DNA of 64,000 nt. Origin: Thioalkalivibrio sp. ALJ16. GTDB lineage: Bacteria; Pseudomonadota; Gammaproteobacteria; Ectothiorhodospirales; Ectothiorhodospiraceae. The position numbers were made by a program, and so were the translations under genes. The DNA is taken from assembly GCF_000377345.1 (NCBI RefSeq), contig NZ_KB898039.1, positions 124,001 through 188,000 on the forward strand, given 5' to 3'. The notes beneath the pieces are model-generated. The model did no database searches. It saw only the letters and a program-made list of their open reading frames with translations, and had not been told where the DNA came from. This document shows, in pieces, positions 39,402 through 49,194 of this stretch (its first letter is position 1; each line of letters starts with the position of its first letter).

Positions 39402-39746
39402 TCAGTGTTTCCCGAGCGTCTTGCGCAGGTGCTCGATCTGTTCCGGCTTGATGCCGGCGATGTCCTTGATCGGCAGGGTCACGGCAAACCCGTTGCCCAG
39501 TCGGCTCAGTTCCAGTTCCGCGTCCAGGTGGTCCAGCATGCGCCGGGCAAGGCTGGACTCCAGCACCATCAGCAGCACCTTGCGGCCGGAGGTGTCCTTC
39601 AGGTCCATGACCGGGTTGCGCCGCAGCTGCGCGATGCCCTGGGCATCCAGTAGGGTCAGGCCGGCGGCCCCGTCGCGCTGAACGATCTCGATCGCGCGAT
39701 CGGCCAGGCTGCGCGGAATGACGGCGGCGAGCAGAACGAATTGCAT
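39402..39746 (-). CDS. Small PII-like protein, second of a tandem pair
   Basis: The 114-residue protein (MQFVLLAAVIPRSLADRAIEIVQRDGAAG) has the beta-alpha-beta pattern of a ferredoxin-like PII fold. I assign it to PII-like proteins tentatively; the classical PII T-loop tyrosine region is not evident. It lies 25 bases after a related small gene and the channel gene, all on one strand. PII-like proteins commonly bind nucleotides and control neighbouring transporters, which would fit. Confidence 0.55.
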   Translation of the reverse strand: MQFVLLAAVIPRSLADRAIEIVQRDGAAGLTLLDAQGIAQLRRNPVMDLKDTSGRKVLLMVLESSLARRMLDHLDAELELSRLGNGFAVTLPIKDIAGIKPEQIEHLRKTLGKH

Positions 39747-39771
39747 GGCAGAGTCTCCGTATCCGGGCGCG

Positions 39772-40101
39772 TCAGGGCGTGGTGGTCAGGTGGCCGACGA
39801 ACTCCATGCCCTGAAGGGCATTCACGTCCAGGGTGAAAGCAAGCCCGTTGTAGGGCTGGAACAGGTCGAGCTCCTGGTTCAGGCGCTGCGCAATGCGCTC
39901 GGCATGCCCGGTCTCCAGCTGCCAGATGCAGACCGACTCGTTGCCCTGGTAGGTCACCCCGAGAAAGGTCATGTGCTCGGGGAAACCGAGGCCCGAACCC
40001 TGGATCACCGCGCCGTCCGCGCCGCCTTCCTCGGCGGCGATGGTCAGGGCCTGTTCCTCGCGGTCCTGGTCGACGATTGCGATCAGAAAGGTCTCCGCCA
40101 T
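39772..40101 (-). CDS. Small PII-like protein, first of a tandem pair
   Basis: The 109-residue product starts at ATG 40101 (MAETFLIAIVDQDREEQALTIAAEEGGADGAVIQGSGLG). The strand-helix-strand order and the glycine-rich loop after the second strand resemble PII-like proteins and the downstream gene product, although identity between the two is low. It is 29 bases after the ligand-gated channel gene. I see no catalytic motif. The family call is provisional. Confidence 0.5.
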   Translation of the reverse strand: MAETFLIAIVDQDREEQALTIAAEEGGADGAVIQGSGLGFPEHMTFLGVTYQGNESVCIWQLETGHAERIAQRLNQELDLFQPYNGLAFTLDVNALQGMEFVGHLTTTP

Positions 40102-40130
40102 GATGCTTTTTCTCCCCGCGGTGGTCTGCG

Positions 40131-41258
40131 TCAGTTGCCGAGATAGCGTCGCAGCACCCGTTGCCATTCGTCGGATTCCAGAATCTCAAGGATAGCGATG
40201 TTCATAGGGGCGCGCAGTGGCGACCCCTGGGGCAGGGCCAGGGCATAGTCCTGGCGCAGGAACTCGACCGGCAGGACCTCCAGTTGCCCCGCAAAGTGCT
40301 CGCGGACCTGATAGCGCAGCAGTGGAGCGTCGTAGACCATCGCGTCGACGCGGCCCTCGGCGACTGCGCCCAGTGCGGTGGCGAGGTCCGCATGGTCGTG
40401 GTATGCAAAGCCCTGGTCGTCCAGCCAGGCGGCGGCGCTGGAGCCGCCGATGGTGGCGATGCGCTGGCCCTCGAGGTCGGAGACGTTCTGGATTCCCGTA
40501 TCCAGCGAGCTGACCGTCAGCGTGGTCGCGATCGCGGCGGTAAAGGTGGACACCAGGATCAGCGCGGCAAACATCCAGACCAGCGCGATCATGCGCCCCG
40601 GCAGGGTGCGCGGGGCCTTGTCGCCATAGCCGACCGTGGTCATGGTGACCGCGGCCCACCAGAACGCGGAGCCCAGCCCCTGGGCGGCGTTGCCGCCGAA
40701 CTCGTCGGCGTTGCGCCGGCGCTCGAATATCCACAGCAGCGCACCCACCAGCAGGAGCAGTCCGGCCAGGGCCAGCACCACCATCAGGAAGGGGACGGAG
40801 ATGAAGGCCCGCAGCGCCCCGGCCACCGGGTTGCCCTGCTGGGGCACGGCAATGGACAGCCCGGTGGTGTAGTACGGGTGGGTGAAATCGACCCGTTCGG
40901 CGCGTTCCGCGGTGGCGGTCAGCGCGGCGACCGAGACATCGATACGTCCGTCCCCCAGCCCGTCGATCAGCCCGTCGAGGCTGGTCTCGCGGTACTCGTA
41001 GTCCACCTCCAGGCGCTCGGCGACCCGTTCCCACAGCTCGATCGCGATGCCGGAGGGGTGGCCATCGGCATCGCCCGGGGGGATCACGAACGGCGGCACG
41101 AAGCGGGTGCCGACCCGCAGCGTTTCCGACTCCAGGAGATCGGAGTCGGCCACGGCCCCGGGGGCCTGGGCCGCGGCAGGGGCAGCCAGCAGCCCCGCGA
41201 GCGCAGCCAGAACGATCAGGAGCAACAGGGCGTGAATGGACCGATGGCTGCGGGGCAT
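40131..41258 (-). CDS. GluR0-type ligand-gated potassium channel
   Basis: The 375-residue protein combines a signal peptide (1 to about 31), a split bacterial SBP_bac_3 amino-acid-binding domain (S1 about 45-140 and S2 about 250-370) and an inserted two-helix pore (about 152-245) with the potassium selectivity filter TVGYGD at 208-213. This is the architecture of prokaryotic ionotropic glutamate receptors such as GluR0: ligand binding outside opens a K+ pore. ATG 41258 is chosen because the signal peptide starts there; the longer frame upstream is non-specific. Ligand is unknown; amino acids are likely. Two PII-like genes follow in the same operon. Confidence 0.88.
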   Translation of the reverse strand: MPRSHRSIHALLLLIVLAALAGLLAAPAAAQAPGAVADSDLLESETLRVGTRFVPPFVIPPGDADGHPSGIAIELWERVAERLEVDYEYRETSLDGLIDGLGDGRIDVSVAALTATAERAERVDFTHPYYTTGLSIAVPQQGNPVAGALRAFISVPFLMVVLALAGLLLLVGALLWIFERRRNADEFGGNAAQGLGSAFWWAAVTMTTVGYGDKAPRTLPGRMIALVWMFAALILVSTFTAAIATTLTVSSLDTGIQNVSDLEGQRIATIGGSSAAAWLDDQGFAYHDHADLATALGAVAEGRVDAMVYDAPLLRYQVREHFAGQLEVLPVEFLRQDYALALPQGSPLRAPMNIAILEILESDEWQRVLRRYLGN

Positions 41259-41297
41259 AGCGGATTCTCGAAGGGACTTCGCCGTACCATACCGGGA

Positions 41298-42560
41298 ATG
41301 CCTCCAGGTAAACACCAGCGGATGTACGACCCCTTTGCCTGCCCGGAACGCGCGCCAGCGGCCACGGACACGTCGCGCCCGGCGCTGGATGTCGGCCTTA
41401 CCCTGGACTGGAGCAGTGCCGAGGCGCGCCATCGTGACTGCCTGTTCCTGCCGTGGCTAATGCCGGCGCGCGACGTCTGGCCGGATGCCGTCGGGTCGCA
41501 GCTGGCCGGCACGGAGGTCGGCGAGGCCGTGGCGGTTCCGGGGGCGTCGTGGGTTCCGGCACGGGACCCGGCAGGGGAGGTCGAACTGCCGCCGACGGCG
41601 TTCAATCGGCGCCTGCGCCGGTATCGGGTGGTGGAACCCCGGGCCGGGCGTTTCTATCCGCGTGCGTTCATCGCCGGCCATGCCTGCGTCGAGGCCGGTG
41701 ACCGCGAGCTGTTCCGCATCGGCGCGCTGGAGGACACGCGGCTCGTCGCGGACCTGAACCATCCGCTGGCGGGCGTGGACGACCTGCAGCTGCATGCCCG
41801 CGTGATGGCGTCTCACGGGCAGGGGCGCGACGACGATCGCGTGGTGGACGTGGCGCGGATGCTCACAGCGCGCGGCCCGGGGATGCAGGCGCGCTGGCAC
41901 GGCCAGCCCTCGGATTTCTGGTCCGGGGATGCCTGCGAGCGCGAGGACCCCGCGCCCGATTGCGACTTCTACGCCAGTCCGCGACTGGTGCATCACCTCG
42001 ATGCCGCGGCCCGTGCCCGAATCGCGGCGCTGTACGCCACGCTGATCCCGCAGGGTGCCCGGGTGCTGGACCTGATGAGCAGCTGGGCATCGCACCTCGA
42101 TCAGGTGCGAGGGCCCGAGGCGGTTGTCGGGCTGGGCATGAACCACCAGGAGCTGGCCGCCAACGAGGTCCTGGATCAGGCCCTGGTGCACGACCTGAAC
42201 CGGCAGCCGGCGATTCCACTACCGCCCGCGAGCTTCGACGCGGTGGTGTGTACCGCCTCGGTGGAGTATCTGACGCACCCACAGGCGGTATTTGCCTCGG
42301 TGCGCGAGCTGCTGCGTCCGGGCGGGGTGTTCGCGGTGACCTTCTCCGATCGCTGCTTTCCGACCAAGGCGATCGCCGTCTGGGAGCCGCTGTACGACTT
42401 CGAGCGCATGGGGCTGGTGCTGGATCTGTTCCTGCGGGCGGGCTTCGATGACCTTGCCACGCTCTCGCTGCGCGGCCTGCCGCGCCCGCCGGACGACCCG
42501 TATGCCGGACGGCTGGAGCATGCCGATCCGGTGTTCGCCGTCTGGGGGCGGCGGGCGTGA
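41298..42560 (+). CDS. FKBP-like domain fused to SAM methyltransferase
   Basis: 420 residues from ATG 41298 (ATG 41322 is an alternative). Residues about 75-165 end in DLNHPLAGVDDLQLHARV, the SlyD/FKBP signature, though catalytic completeness is doubtful. From about 235 a class I methyltransferase fold follows (GARVLDLMSSWASHLDQ, VGLGMNHQELAAN, SFDAVVCTASVEYLTHP, LRPGGVFAVTFSDRC). The pairing suggests methylation of a folding substrate or a scaffold role, but nothing here identifies the substrate. The next gene starts inside its stop codon. Confidence 0.78.
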   Translation: MPPGKHQRMYDPFACPERAPAATDTSRPALDVGLTLDWSSAEARHRDCLFLPWLMPARDVWPDAVGSQLAGTEVGEAVAVPGASWVPARDPAGEVELPPTAFNRRLRRYRVVEPRAGRFYPRAFIAGHACVEAGDRELFRIGALEDTRLVADLNHPLAGVDDLQLHARVMASHGQGRDDDRVVDVARMLTARGPGMQARWHGQPSDFWSGDACEREDPAPDCDFYASPRLVHHLDAAARARIAALYATLIPQGARVLDLMSSWASHLDQVRGPEAVVGLGMNHQELAANEVLDQALVHDLNRQPAIPLPPASFDAVVCTASVEYLTHPQAVFASVRELLRPGGVFAVTFSDRCFPTKAIAVWEPLYDFERMGLVLDLFLRAGFDDLATLSLRGLPRPPDDPYAGRLEHADPVFAVWGRRA

Positions 42561-43312
42561 GCGCGCCCGTCCGCATCATCGGCGTCGACTGTGCGACCCA
42601 GCCGCGCAAGACGGGGCTGGCCTGCGCCCGCTGGTCCGGCGGGGCCCCGCGTCTGGAGGAGGCCCGGCGCGCGCACCCGAGCGAGCCGGCGGCCGCGATC
42701 GTGGCCGGCTGGATGGATACGCCGGAACCGGTTCTGCTGTGCCTGGATGCCCCGCTCGGCTGGCCCAGCGCGCTGGCGCGGGAGCTGGCGGGGCACCAGG
42801 CCGGGGCGGGCATTGCAGCGGACGCGGACGCGATGTTCCATCGGCATACCGACCGGGTGATTCGGGAGCGCCTCGGCAAGCGCCCGCTGGAGGTGGGGGC
42901 GAACTTCATCGCGCGCACCGCGCTGGCGGCGGTCAATCTGCTGCAGGTCCTGCGTGACCAGAGCGGGCGGGCGCTCCCGCTGCCCCGGGTGGCCGGGCCG
43001 GTTACCGACTCGGTGGCGATCGAGGTATATCCGGCGGCCCTGCGCCGGGTCCGTGGCTGGGATACCCGCGGCGATGTCCGTACCCGGCTGCCAGGGGCCT
43101 TCGCGGGGCCGGTGCCGGACCTGAGTACGGCTACTGACGATACGCTGGACGCGGTGCTGTGCGTGCTGGCCGGGGTCGATTTCCTGGCCGGCCACGCCGT
43201 CCCGCCGACCGCGGCCGAGGCGGAGCTGGCGGGCCGCGAGGGCTGGATCTGGTCGGCCGATCCGGACCCGTTTCGCAGCGCAGAGGCTGCGCCACCACGG
43301 AGGCCTTCTTAA
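42557..43312 (+). CDS. DUF429 family protein
   Basis: The 251-residue protein starts at GTG 42557 (GTGA overlap). It shows the DUF429 layout: an RNase H-like start [65 protein letters not shown] and a terminal [14 protein letters not shown]. The acids at these points resemble an actin/RNase H-like nucleotide or nuclease site, but the family function is unknown. It is translationally coupled to the FKBP/methyltransferase gene. Confidence 0.75.
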   Translation: MSAPVRIIGVDCATQPRKTGLACARWSGGAPRLEEARRAHPSEPAAAIVAGWMDTPEPVLLCLDAPLGWPSALARELAGHQAGAGIAADADAMFHRHTDRVIRERLGKRPLEVGANFIARTALAAVNLLQVLRDQSGRALPLPRVAGPVTDSVAIEVYPAALRRVRGWDTRGDVRTRLPGAFAGPVPDLSTATDDTLDAVLCVLAGVDFLAGHAVPPTAAEAELAGREGWIWSADPDPFRSAEAAPPRRPS

Positions 43313-43404
43313 CCGGTAAACTGCGCAATGTTTTCGGGATACGCCGATCGGTCGGCGTTTCGATTCGCGATGTCCGCGCAGCGGGCCGGACCAGTGGGGA
43401 GCGC

Positions 43405-45738
43405 ATGGCCGCAAGCAAGGCCAAAACCGGGGGCAAGGGCAGGAAGGCGGCGGAACCGGCAGCACCGCCCAGCCTGAGCGGGCAGCTGCTGCGCGGGCTG
43501 CGCGAGGGTGCGCTGCTGATCTTCGGCATGCTGGCGCTGTACTTGTTGGTCGCCCTGGTGAGCTATCACCCGGGCGACGCCGCATGGTCCACCACCGGCG
43601 ACGGCGAGAGCCTGCGCAACCTCGGCGGCACCACCGGCGCCTGGTTCGCCGATATCGCGTTTCACCTGCTGGGCTTTCTGGCCTACTTGATCCCGCTGGC
43701 GGTCGCCGGCATTGGCTGGTGGCTGTTCCGGCATCGCCGCGAGGCCCGTATCGCCAGCCCGATGGAGCTGACCGTGCGTGGGGTTGCGCTGATTGTGGCG
43801 CTGATCTCGGGTGCGGCACTGGCCGCGCTGCACCTGCTGCCCGGTGGGATGCCGGTGCACGCGGGGGGCATTCTCGGCGACCTGTTCGCGGGCTGGGCGG
43901 TGGCCGGGCTGAGTCTGGTCGGGGCGACGCTGGTGCTGCTGGCGCTGTTCCTGGCCGGGGTCACGCTGTTCACCGGGCTGTCGTGGTTCCTGCTGATGGA
44001 CCGGCTTGGCCAGCTCGCCATTCGTGGCTTCGAGCGCGCCCGTGCCGCGCTGGACTCGGCTCGGGATCGCCGCATCGGGGCGCGCGAGCGTGCCGAGCGC
44101 GAGACGCGGGTGGAAAAGGAACGCAAGCGCACCGAGAAGCGCTCGCCCTCGCGCGTGGAGCCGCGCATCCAGGCGCCGGCGCCCAGCCCGCGCGTACAGA
44201 AGGAGCGTCAGGTCCCGCTGTTCAGCGAGGGTTCGGGTGCCGATCCGCACCCGCCGTTGGGGTTGCTGGACGAGCCGCCGCCCCCGCCGGACGGCTTCTC
44301 CGAGGAGTCGCTGCAGGCGCTGTCGCGCCTGGTCGAGCTGAAGCTGAAGGACTTTGGCGTGGAGGTCGAGGTGGTCGCGGTGCAGCCGGGTCCGGTGATC
44401 ACGCGCTTCGAGCTGCAGCCGGCCGCCGGGGTCAAGGCCTCGCGCATCTCCGGGCTGTCCACCGATCTGGCGCGCTCGCTGTCGGTGATGGCGGTGCGCA
44501 TCGTCGAAGTGATCCCGGGCAAGTCCACCGTGGGCCTGGAGATCCCGAACGAGAACCGCGAGATCGTGGCGCTCTCCGAGATCCTGCGTTCGGAGCTGTT
44601 CGACGCGAACAAGTCGCCGCTGACCATGGCGCTGGGCAAGGATATCGGCGGCGCGCCGGTCATCGCGGATCTGGCGAGAATGCCGCACCTGCTGGTGGCC
44701 GGCACCACCGGCTCCGGGAAGTCGGTGGGCGTGAACGCGATGCTGCTGTCGCTGTTGTACAAGGCGACACCGGACGAGGTCCGCCTGATCCTGATCGACC
44801 CGAAGATGCTGGAGCTGTCGGTATACGACGGCATCCCGCACCTGTTGTGCGAGGTCGTGACCGACATGAAGGATGCCTCCAACGCCCTGCGCTGGGCGGT
44901 GGCGGAGATGGAGCGGCGCTACAAACTGATGTCGGCGATGGGCGTGCGCAACATCGGCGGCTTCAACAAGAAGGTGCGGGATGCGCAGGTCGCCGGCGAG
45001 CCCCTGAAGGACCCGCTGTTCGACCCGGCCCAGGCGGTGACCGAGACGGAGGCCGCGGAGCTGGAGCCGTTGCCGTTCATCGTGGTGGTGGTCGACGAGT
45101 TCGCCGACATGATGATGGTGGTGGGCAAGAAGGTGGAGGAGCTGATTGCGCGCCTGGCGCAGAAGGCGCGCGCGGCCGGTATCCACCTGATCCTGGCCAC
45201 TCAGCGCCCGTCGGTGGATGTGATCACCGGCCTGATCAAGGCGAATATCCCCACCCGCATCGCGTTCCAGGTCTCCTCGCGCGTGGACTCGCGCACCATC
45301 CTCGACCAGATGGGGGCAGAGCACCTGCTGGGCCACGGCGACATGCTCTACCTGCCGCCGGGCAAGGCGATGCCGGAGCGCGTGCACGGCGCCTTCGTGG
45401 CCGATCACGAGGTACACCAGGTGGTGGAATACCTGAAATCCACTGGCGAGCCGGACTACAACGAGGCGATCCTCGACGAACCGGAGGTCGGGGCCGCCGC
45501 GATCCCGGGCCTGGAGGCGCCGGGCGAGGCGGGGGCGGAGACCGACCCGTTGTACGATCAGGCCGTGCAGGTGGTCATCGAGTCGCGCAAGGCCTCGATC
45601 TCGTTTGTCCAGCGACGGCTCAAGATCGGCTACAACCGGGCCGCGCGCATGGTCGAGGACATGGAAGCCGCGGGACTGGTCAGCCCGGTACAGTCCAACG
45701 GCAATCGCGAGGTCCTGGTTCCGGGGCCGAACGACTGA
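43405..45738 (+). CDS. ftsK: DNA translocase FtsK
   Basis: The 777-residue protein has four N-terminal membrane helices (about residues 30-215) that anchor it at the septum, a charged linker, and the RecA-like motor with Walker [15 protein letters not shown] and Walker [16 protein letters not shown]. The C-terminal winged-helix gamma domain (about 710-775, [30 protein letters not shown]) reads KOPS sites. It pumps chromosome DNA towards dif at division. The linker is short compared with the E. coli protein. ATG 43405 follows GGGGAG. Confidence 0.97.
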   Translation: MAASKAKTGGKGRKAAEPAAPPSLSGQLLRGLREGALLIFGMLALYLLVALVSYHPGDAAWSTTGDGESLRNLGGTTGAWFADIAFHLLGFLAYLIPLAVAGIGWWLFRHRREARIASPMELTVRGVALIVALISGAALAALHLLPGGMPVHAGGILGDLFAGWAVAGLSLVGATLVLLALFLAGVTLFTGLSWFLLMDRLGQLAIRGFERARAALDSARDRRIGARERAERETRVEKERKRTEKRSPSRVEPRIQAPAPSPRVQKERQVPLFSEGSGADPHPPLGLLDEPPPPPDGFSEESLQALSRLVELKLKDFGVEVEVVAVQPGPVITRFELQPAAGVKASRISGLSTDLARSLSVMAVRIVEVIPGKSTVGLEIPNENREIVALSEILRSELFDANKSPLTMALGKDIGGAPVIADLARMPHLLVAGTTGSGKSVGVNAMLLSLLYKATPDEVRLILIDPKMLELSVYDGIPHLLCEVVTDMKDASNALRWAVAEMERRYKLMSAMGVRNIGGFNKKVRDAQVAGEPLKDPLFDPAQAVTETEAAELEPLPFIVVVVDEFADMMMVVGKKVEELIARLAQKARAAGIHLILATQRPSVDVITGLIKANIPTRIAFQVSSRVDSRTILDQMGAEHLLGHGDMLYLPPGKAMPERVHGAFVADHEVHQVVEYLKSTGEPDYNEAILDEPEVGAAAIPGLEAPGEAGAETDPLYDQAVQVVIESRKASISFVQRRLKIGYNRAARMVEDMEAAGLVSPVQSNGNREVLVPGPND

Positions 45739-45856
45739 CGCCCGGCAGGGTCCATGACGCTGATCCTGTGTGCCCGATCACCCGTTGCTGCGCCCTATTC
45801 ACGCCCGGTTAAGCGATTGGGTGCAGCATGGGCTCATCCATCCGACCGGAGTTCGC

Positions 45857-46510
45857 ATGTACGTACGTCTGTTTTCCCGTCTGCTGCCGGCGCTTGCTGT
45901 CGCCGCTGGCCTGGCCGTTGCCCCGACCCATGCCGGCGAGCCGGCGCCGGATGCACGCGCGGCGCTGGAACGCTTCGTCGACGGGCTGGAAACGTTCTCG
46001 GCGGACTTTACCCAGACCGTCCGTGACGAAACCGGTTACGTTCTGCAGGAATCCGACGGTGTGATGCACCTGGGCCTTCCGAACCGGCTGTACTGGGAGG
46101 TGACCGATCCCTTCCCGCAGACCATCGTCTCCGACGGTGCCGACCTCTGGACCTTCGATCCGGATCTCGCCCAGGCCACCGTGCGGCCGCTGGGCGATGC
46201 CTTCGATGCCACCCCGATTGCGGCCATCACCCAGGCCGACCGCCTGGACGAGCACTTCCGCATGGATGTGTGGCCGGTCGACGATGCCAGCGCCATGCGG
46301 CTGGTGCTGATCCCGCGCAACCAACAGGCGGACTTCACCCACCTCGAGCTGGATCTGACCCCGGACAGCGATCTGACGCGTATGGCCTTCCGCGATATCT
46401 TCGGTCAGCAGACCGAGATCCGGTTCCATGCCACCGAGCGTAATGCCGGCGTGGACGAATCGCGTTTCACCTTCGACCCGCCGTCCGGCACCGACATCTA
46501 TCGCCCCTGA
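45857..46510 (+). CDS. lolA: Outer-membrane lipoprotein carrier LolA
   Basis: The 217-residue periplasmic protein has a cleavable signal peptide (MYVRLFSRLLPALAVAAGLA to about residue 26, ending THAG) and the LolA core: RFVDGLETFSADFTQTV, DLWTFDPDLAQATVRPL and the C-terminal FHATERNAGVDESRFTFDPPSGTD. It shuttles lipoproteins from LolCDE to LolB. GGAG precedes ATG 45857. The order ftsK-lolA-rarA is conserved in gammaproteobacteria. Confidence 0.95.
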   Translation: MYVRLFSRLLPALAVAAGLAVAPTHAGEPAPDARAALERFVDGLETFSADFTQTVRDETGYVLQESDGVMHLGLPNRLYWEVTDPFPQTIVSDGADLWTFDPDLAQATVRPLGDAFDATPIAAITQADRLDEHFRMDVWPVDDASAMRLVLIPRNQQADFTHLELDLTPDSDLTRMAFRDIFGQQTEIRFHATERNAGVDESRFTFDPPSGTDIYRP

Positions 46511-46545
46511 GCGTCCCGCCCGCGCTTTGCGCCGGCACGCGGGCA

Positions 46546-46707
46546 GGTCAAGGGCGATTCACAGGAAGAAGGGAAGGCTCGAAGATTGATGGGGCCATGG
46601 CGTGGTGCCGAGGCCCATGAACAGGGAACCACGCAAATGCGTTGCCACCGCCTTGCACCCCAAGAACCCTTCCCACCTTCCTGTCTTCCTGTGAATTGCC
46701 CTTGACC
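46546..46707. repeat. Dispersed palindromic element, copy B
   Basis: A 162 bp element in the lolA-rarA gap. Its two 23-base ends (46546-46568 and 46685-46707) are inverted repeats with one mismatch, reading GGTCAAGGGCRATTCACAGG inward. The inner part has purine-rich and pyrimidine-rich stretches (AAGGGAAGGCTCGAAGA against AACCCTTCCCACCTTCCTG) that extend the palindrome. It matches copy A at 3117-3242 and encodes nothing. Confidence 0.75.
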
Positions 46708-46766
46708 TTCTTCGGGTGCTGCGTGGTGAAGCAGGGGTCTTTTCCCCGAGGCGTTACAATCGCCCC

Positions 46767-48146
46767 ATGAGTGATTCCCCCGAAGGCGACCTGTTCGGCC
46801 CCGATCCGGAACTCGGCGCCGCGGAACCCGAGCCACCGCCGGCAGCGGCTCCGGCCCCGTCCGCGCCCCTGGCGGAGCGCATGCGTCCCGCCAGTCTCGA
46901 CGAGATGGTCGGCCAGAATCACCTGGTGGGTCGCGACGCCGCGCTGCGTCAGGCCATCGAGCAGGGGCTGACCCCCTCGATGATCCTGTGGGGGCCGCCC
47001 GGCTGCGGCAAGACCACCCTGGCGCGCCTGGTGGCGGCGACCGCCGCCCAGCGCCTGGTCACGCTGTCGGCGGTGCTAGCCGGGGTGAAGGATGTGCGCG
47101 CGGTGGTCGATGCCGCCCGCGTCCGGCGCGGCAATGGCGTGGGCACCCTGTTGTTCATCGACGAGATCCATCGCTTCAACAAGGGGCAGCAGGATGCGCT
47201 GCTGCCGCATATCGAGGACGGCACCCTGACCTTCGTAGGAGCCACCACGGAAAACCCCTCCTTTGCGCTGAACAGCGCGCTGCTCTCGCGTGCCCGGGTC
47301 TACCGCATGGAGTCCGTCGGCGCCGATGCCGTCGAGGCGCTGATCGAGCGCGCCCTGAACGATCCGGAGCGCGGCCTGGGCGGTCGCGGCCTGAGCCTGG
47401 AGCCGGAGGAGCGGCGGCGCCTGGCGCGGGCCGCCGATGGCGATGCCCGGCGCGCGCTGAACTGGCTGGAGACGGCCTCCGACCTGGCCCGAGACGGTGC
47501 GATCACCGCCGCCGCCCTGCGTGCGGTGATGGGCGCGCAGAGCCTGGCCTTCGACCGTCAGGGCGATGCCTTTTACGACCAGATCTCCGCCCTGCACAAG
47601 TCGGTGCGCGGTTCCGATCCGAACGCCGCGGTGTACTGGCTGACGCGCATGCTGGATGCCGGTTGCGACCCGGACTACCTCGGCCGGCGCCTGCTGCGCA
47701 TGGCCTACGAGGACATCGGCCTGGCGGCAGTCGGGCTGGGGGCGCGGGTGCTGGCCGCCTGGCGGACCATGGAACGCCTGGGCCGACCGGAGGGCGATCT
47801 CGCGCTGGTTCAGGTGGTGATCGAGCTGGCGGCGGCACCCAAGAGCAACAGCGCCTACAAGGCGCTGGGCCAGGCGCGTGCGGCCATCCGCGACAGTGGC
47901 AGCCCCGGCGTGCCGCTGCACTTGCGCAACGCGCCGACCGAACTGATGCGAGCGGAAGGCTTCGGGGCGGGCTATCGTTACGATCATGACGAACCGGACG
48001 GCTATGCGCGCGGCCAGGTCTATCTGCCGGAGGGGCTGGAGGAGGCGCGCTTCTACCAGCCGCGTCGGGACGGCACGGAGCGGGCGCTGGCGGAGCGGCT
48101 GGAGCGCCTGCGGGGCGCGGACGACACCGCCGGCGACGGGGATTGA
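46767..48146 (+). CDS. rarA: Replication-associated recombination ATPase RarA (MgsA)
   Basis: The 459-residue AAA+ protein carries ERMRPASLDEMVGQNHLVG, Walker A GPPGCGKTTLA, Walker B LLFIDEIHRFNKGQQD and sensor 1 VGATTENPSFALNSALLSRA, with the C-terminal clamp-loader-like tetramerisation domain (PNAAVYWLTRMLDAGCDP, LRRMAYEDIGLA). It acts at stalled replication forks. ATG 46767 is the conserved start; a longer GTG form would begin in the palindromic element. An extra proline/alanine-rich N-terminus of about 30 residues is present. Confidence 0.96.
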   Translation: MSDSPEGDLFGPDPELGAAEPEPPPAAAPAPSAPLAERMRPASLDEMVGQNHLVGRDAALRQAIEQGLTPSMILWGPPGCGKTTLARLVAATAAQRLVTLSAVLAGVKDVRAVVDAARVRRGNGVGTLLFIDEIHRFNKGQQDALLPHIEDGTLTFVGATTENPSFALNSALLSRARVYRMESVGADAVEALIERALNDPERGLGGRGLSLEPEERRRLARAADGDARRALNWLETASDLARDGAITAAALRAVMGAQSLAFDRQGDAFYDQISALHKSVRGSDPNAAVYWLTRMLDAGCDPDYLGRRLLRMAYEDIGLAAVGLGARVLAAWRTMERLGRPEGDLALVQVVIELAAAPKSNSAYKALGQARAAIRDSGSPGVPLHLRNAPTELMRAEGFGAGYRYDHDEPDGYARGQVYLPEGLEEARFYQPRRDGTERALAERLERLRGADDTAGDGD

Positions 48147-48152
48147 AGAGAC

Positions 48153-48863
48153 ATGAACATCCGCCATCACAAGCGCACCCTGATGGTCGCGGGCATCCTG
48201 TTCGTGGTGTCCCTGATATGGATCCTGCTGACCACTGAGTGGCCCAGCTTCGGCTTTCCGCTGGGGGACCTGGAGGCCTGGCTGCGTGGCTGGGGTGCCG
48301 GGGCCTACGTGGTGTTCGTGCTGGCGTTCGTGGTGCTGGCCCTGTTCCCGCTGCCCAGTACCTTCTGGATCCTGCTGGGCGGCGCCCTGTTCGGGCCCTT
48401 GGCCGGGGCGGCCCTCAGCCTCCTCGCGGCCACGCTCGCGGCGATGATTGCCTTCATGCTGGCGCGTACCTGGCTGCAGCCCTGGCTGACCCCGCGCATG
48501 GGGCCCCGCAGCTCGCGCCTGCGCGCGGACGTGGAGGCCGAGGGCTGGCGGGTCGTGGCCCTGACCCGACTGGTGCCGGTGTTCCCGTTTGCCCCGACCA
48601 ATTACGCCCTGGGGCTGGTGCGGCTGCCGCTGCGCGTATTCACGCTGACCACCGTGCTGGCCCTGATCCCCAGCCTGTTCGCCTATGCCTGGCTGGGGCA
48701 TGCCACCCGCGAGATGGCCAGCGGCGCCGACAGTGGGGTACAGCTGGGGCTGGCCCTGCTGGCGGTACTGGCCCTGTTGCTGCTGTTGCCGCGGCTGGTG
48801 CGCCGGATCTGGCTGGGTCAGAAGATGCTGCGGGCCGTCGACGGCGTCCGGGCTAGCGGGTGA
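48153..48863 (+). CDS. TVP38/TMEM64 (DedA-superfamily) membrane protein
   Basis: The 236-residue protein has five to six membrane helices and the SNARE-associated/VTT core: PSTFWILLGGALFGPLAGAALSLLAATLAAMIAFMLAR, then LTRLVPVFPFAPTNYALGLVRLPLRVFTLTT. Family members are proposed lipid scramblases or transporters of the inner membrane. It follows rarA by 6 bases, so it is likely in the same transcript, and overlaps the next small gene. Confidence 0.85.
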   Translation: MNIRHHKRTLMVAGILFVVSLIWILLTTEWPSFGFPLGDLEAWLRGWGAGAYVVFVLAFVVLALFPLPSTFWILLGGALFGPLAGAALSLLAATLAAMIAFMLARTWLQPWLTPRMGPRSSRLRADVEAEGWRVVALTRLVPVFPFAPTNYALGLVRLPLRVFTLTTVLALIPSLFAYAWLGHATREMASGADSGVQLGLALLAVLALLLLLPRLVRRIWLGQKMLRAVDGVRASG

Positions 48864-49105
48864 TGAAAGCCTTCGTTCGCTGGGTGGATCGTGCACCGCT
48901 GTGGCTGTTTGCGCTGTTCGTGGTCACTTTGGGGCTTGCCCCGTGGGTTCCCGAGCCGCATGTCGCCGAGAAGCTGCGCTGGCTGTTCGCTGGCGAACTC
49001 GGCCAGCCGCAGGACATCCTCGACCTGGTGATGCACGCCATTCCCTGGCTGCTGATGGCCTTCAAGCTCTATCGCAACAGCCTGGCGGCCGGGCGTACGC
49101 CCTGA
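48863..49105 (+). CDS. Small two-helix membrane protein
   Basis: This 80-residue protein starts at ATG 48863 within the stop of the previous gene (TGATG). It has one clear helix at residues 11-28 (APLWLFALFVVTLGLAPWV), a short charged middle, and a second helix at about 55-68 (LVMHAIPWLLMAFKLY). Similar short proteins are sometimes labelled RND transporter in databases, but the length rules out a pump. Function is unknown; coupling to the TVP38 protein suggests a partner role. Confidence 0.65.
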   Translation: MKAFVRWVDRAPLWLFALFVVTLGLAPWVPEPHVAEKLRWLFAGELGQPQDILDLVMHAIPWLLMAFKLYRNSLAAGRTP

Positions 49106-49194
49106 CCGAGTGCTGGCCCGCGGCTTGTGGGAAATCGACGTCGCAGCGCCCCGTCGCTACCGTTGGCGCAGGTTTTCAACCCCGGGAGAATCCG

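Noticed and set aside
40161-42560. A single plus-strand open frame of 799 codons spanning the methyltransferase and the region before it
   Set aside because: The first 1137 bases are antisense to the potassium-channel gene, and their translation is low-complexity His/Gly/Arg-rich sequence. The conserved protein begins at 41298.
43159-43404. N-terminal extension of FtsK
   Set aside because: This part of the open frame overlaps the DUF429 gene and is arginine/glycine-rich. The ribosome-binding site and membrane domain support ATG 43405.
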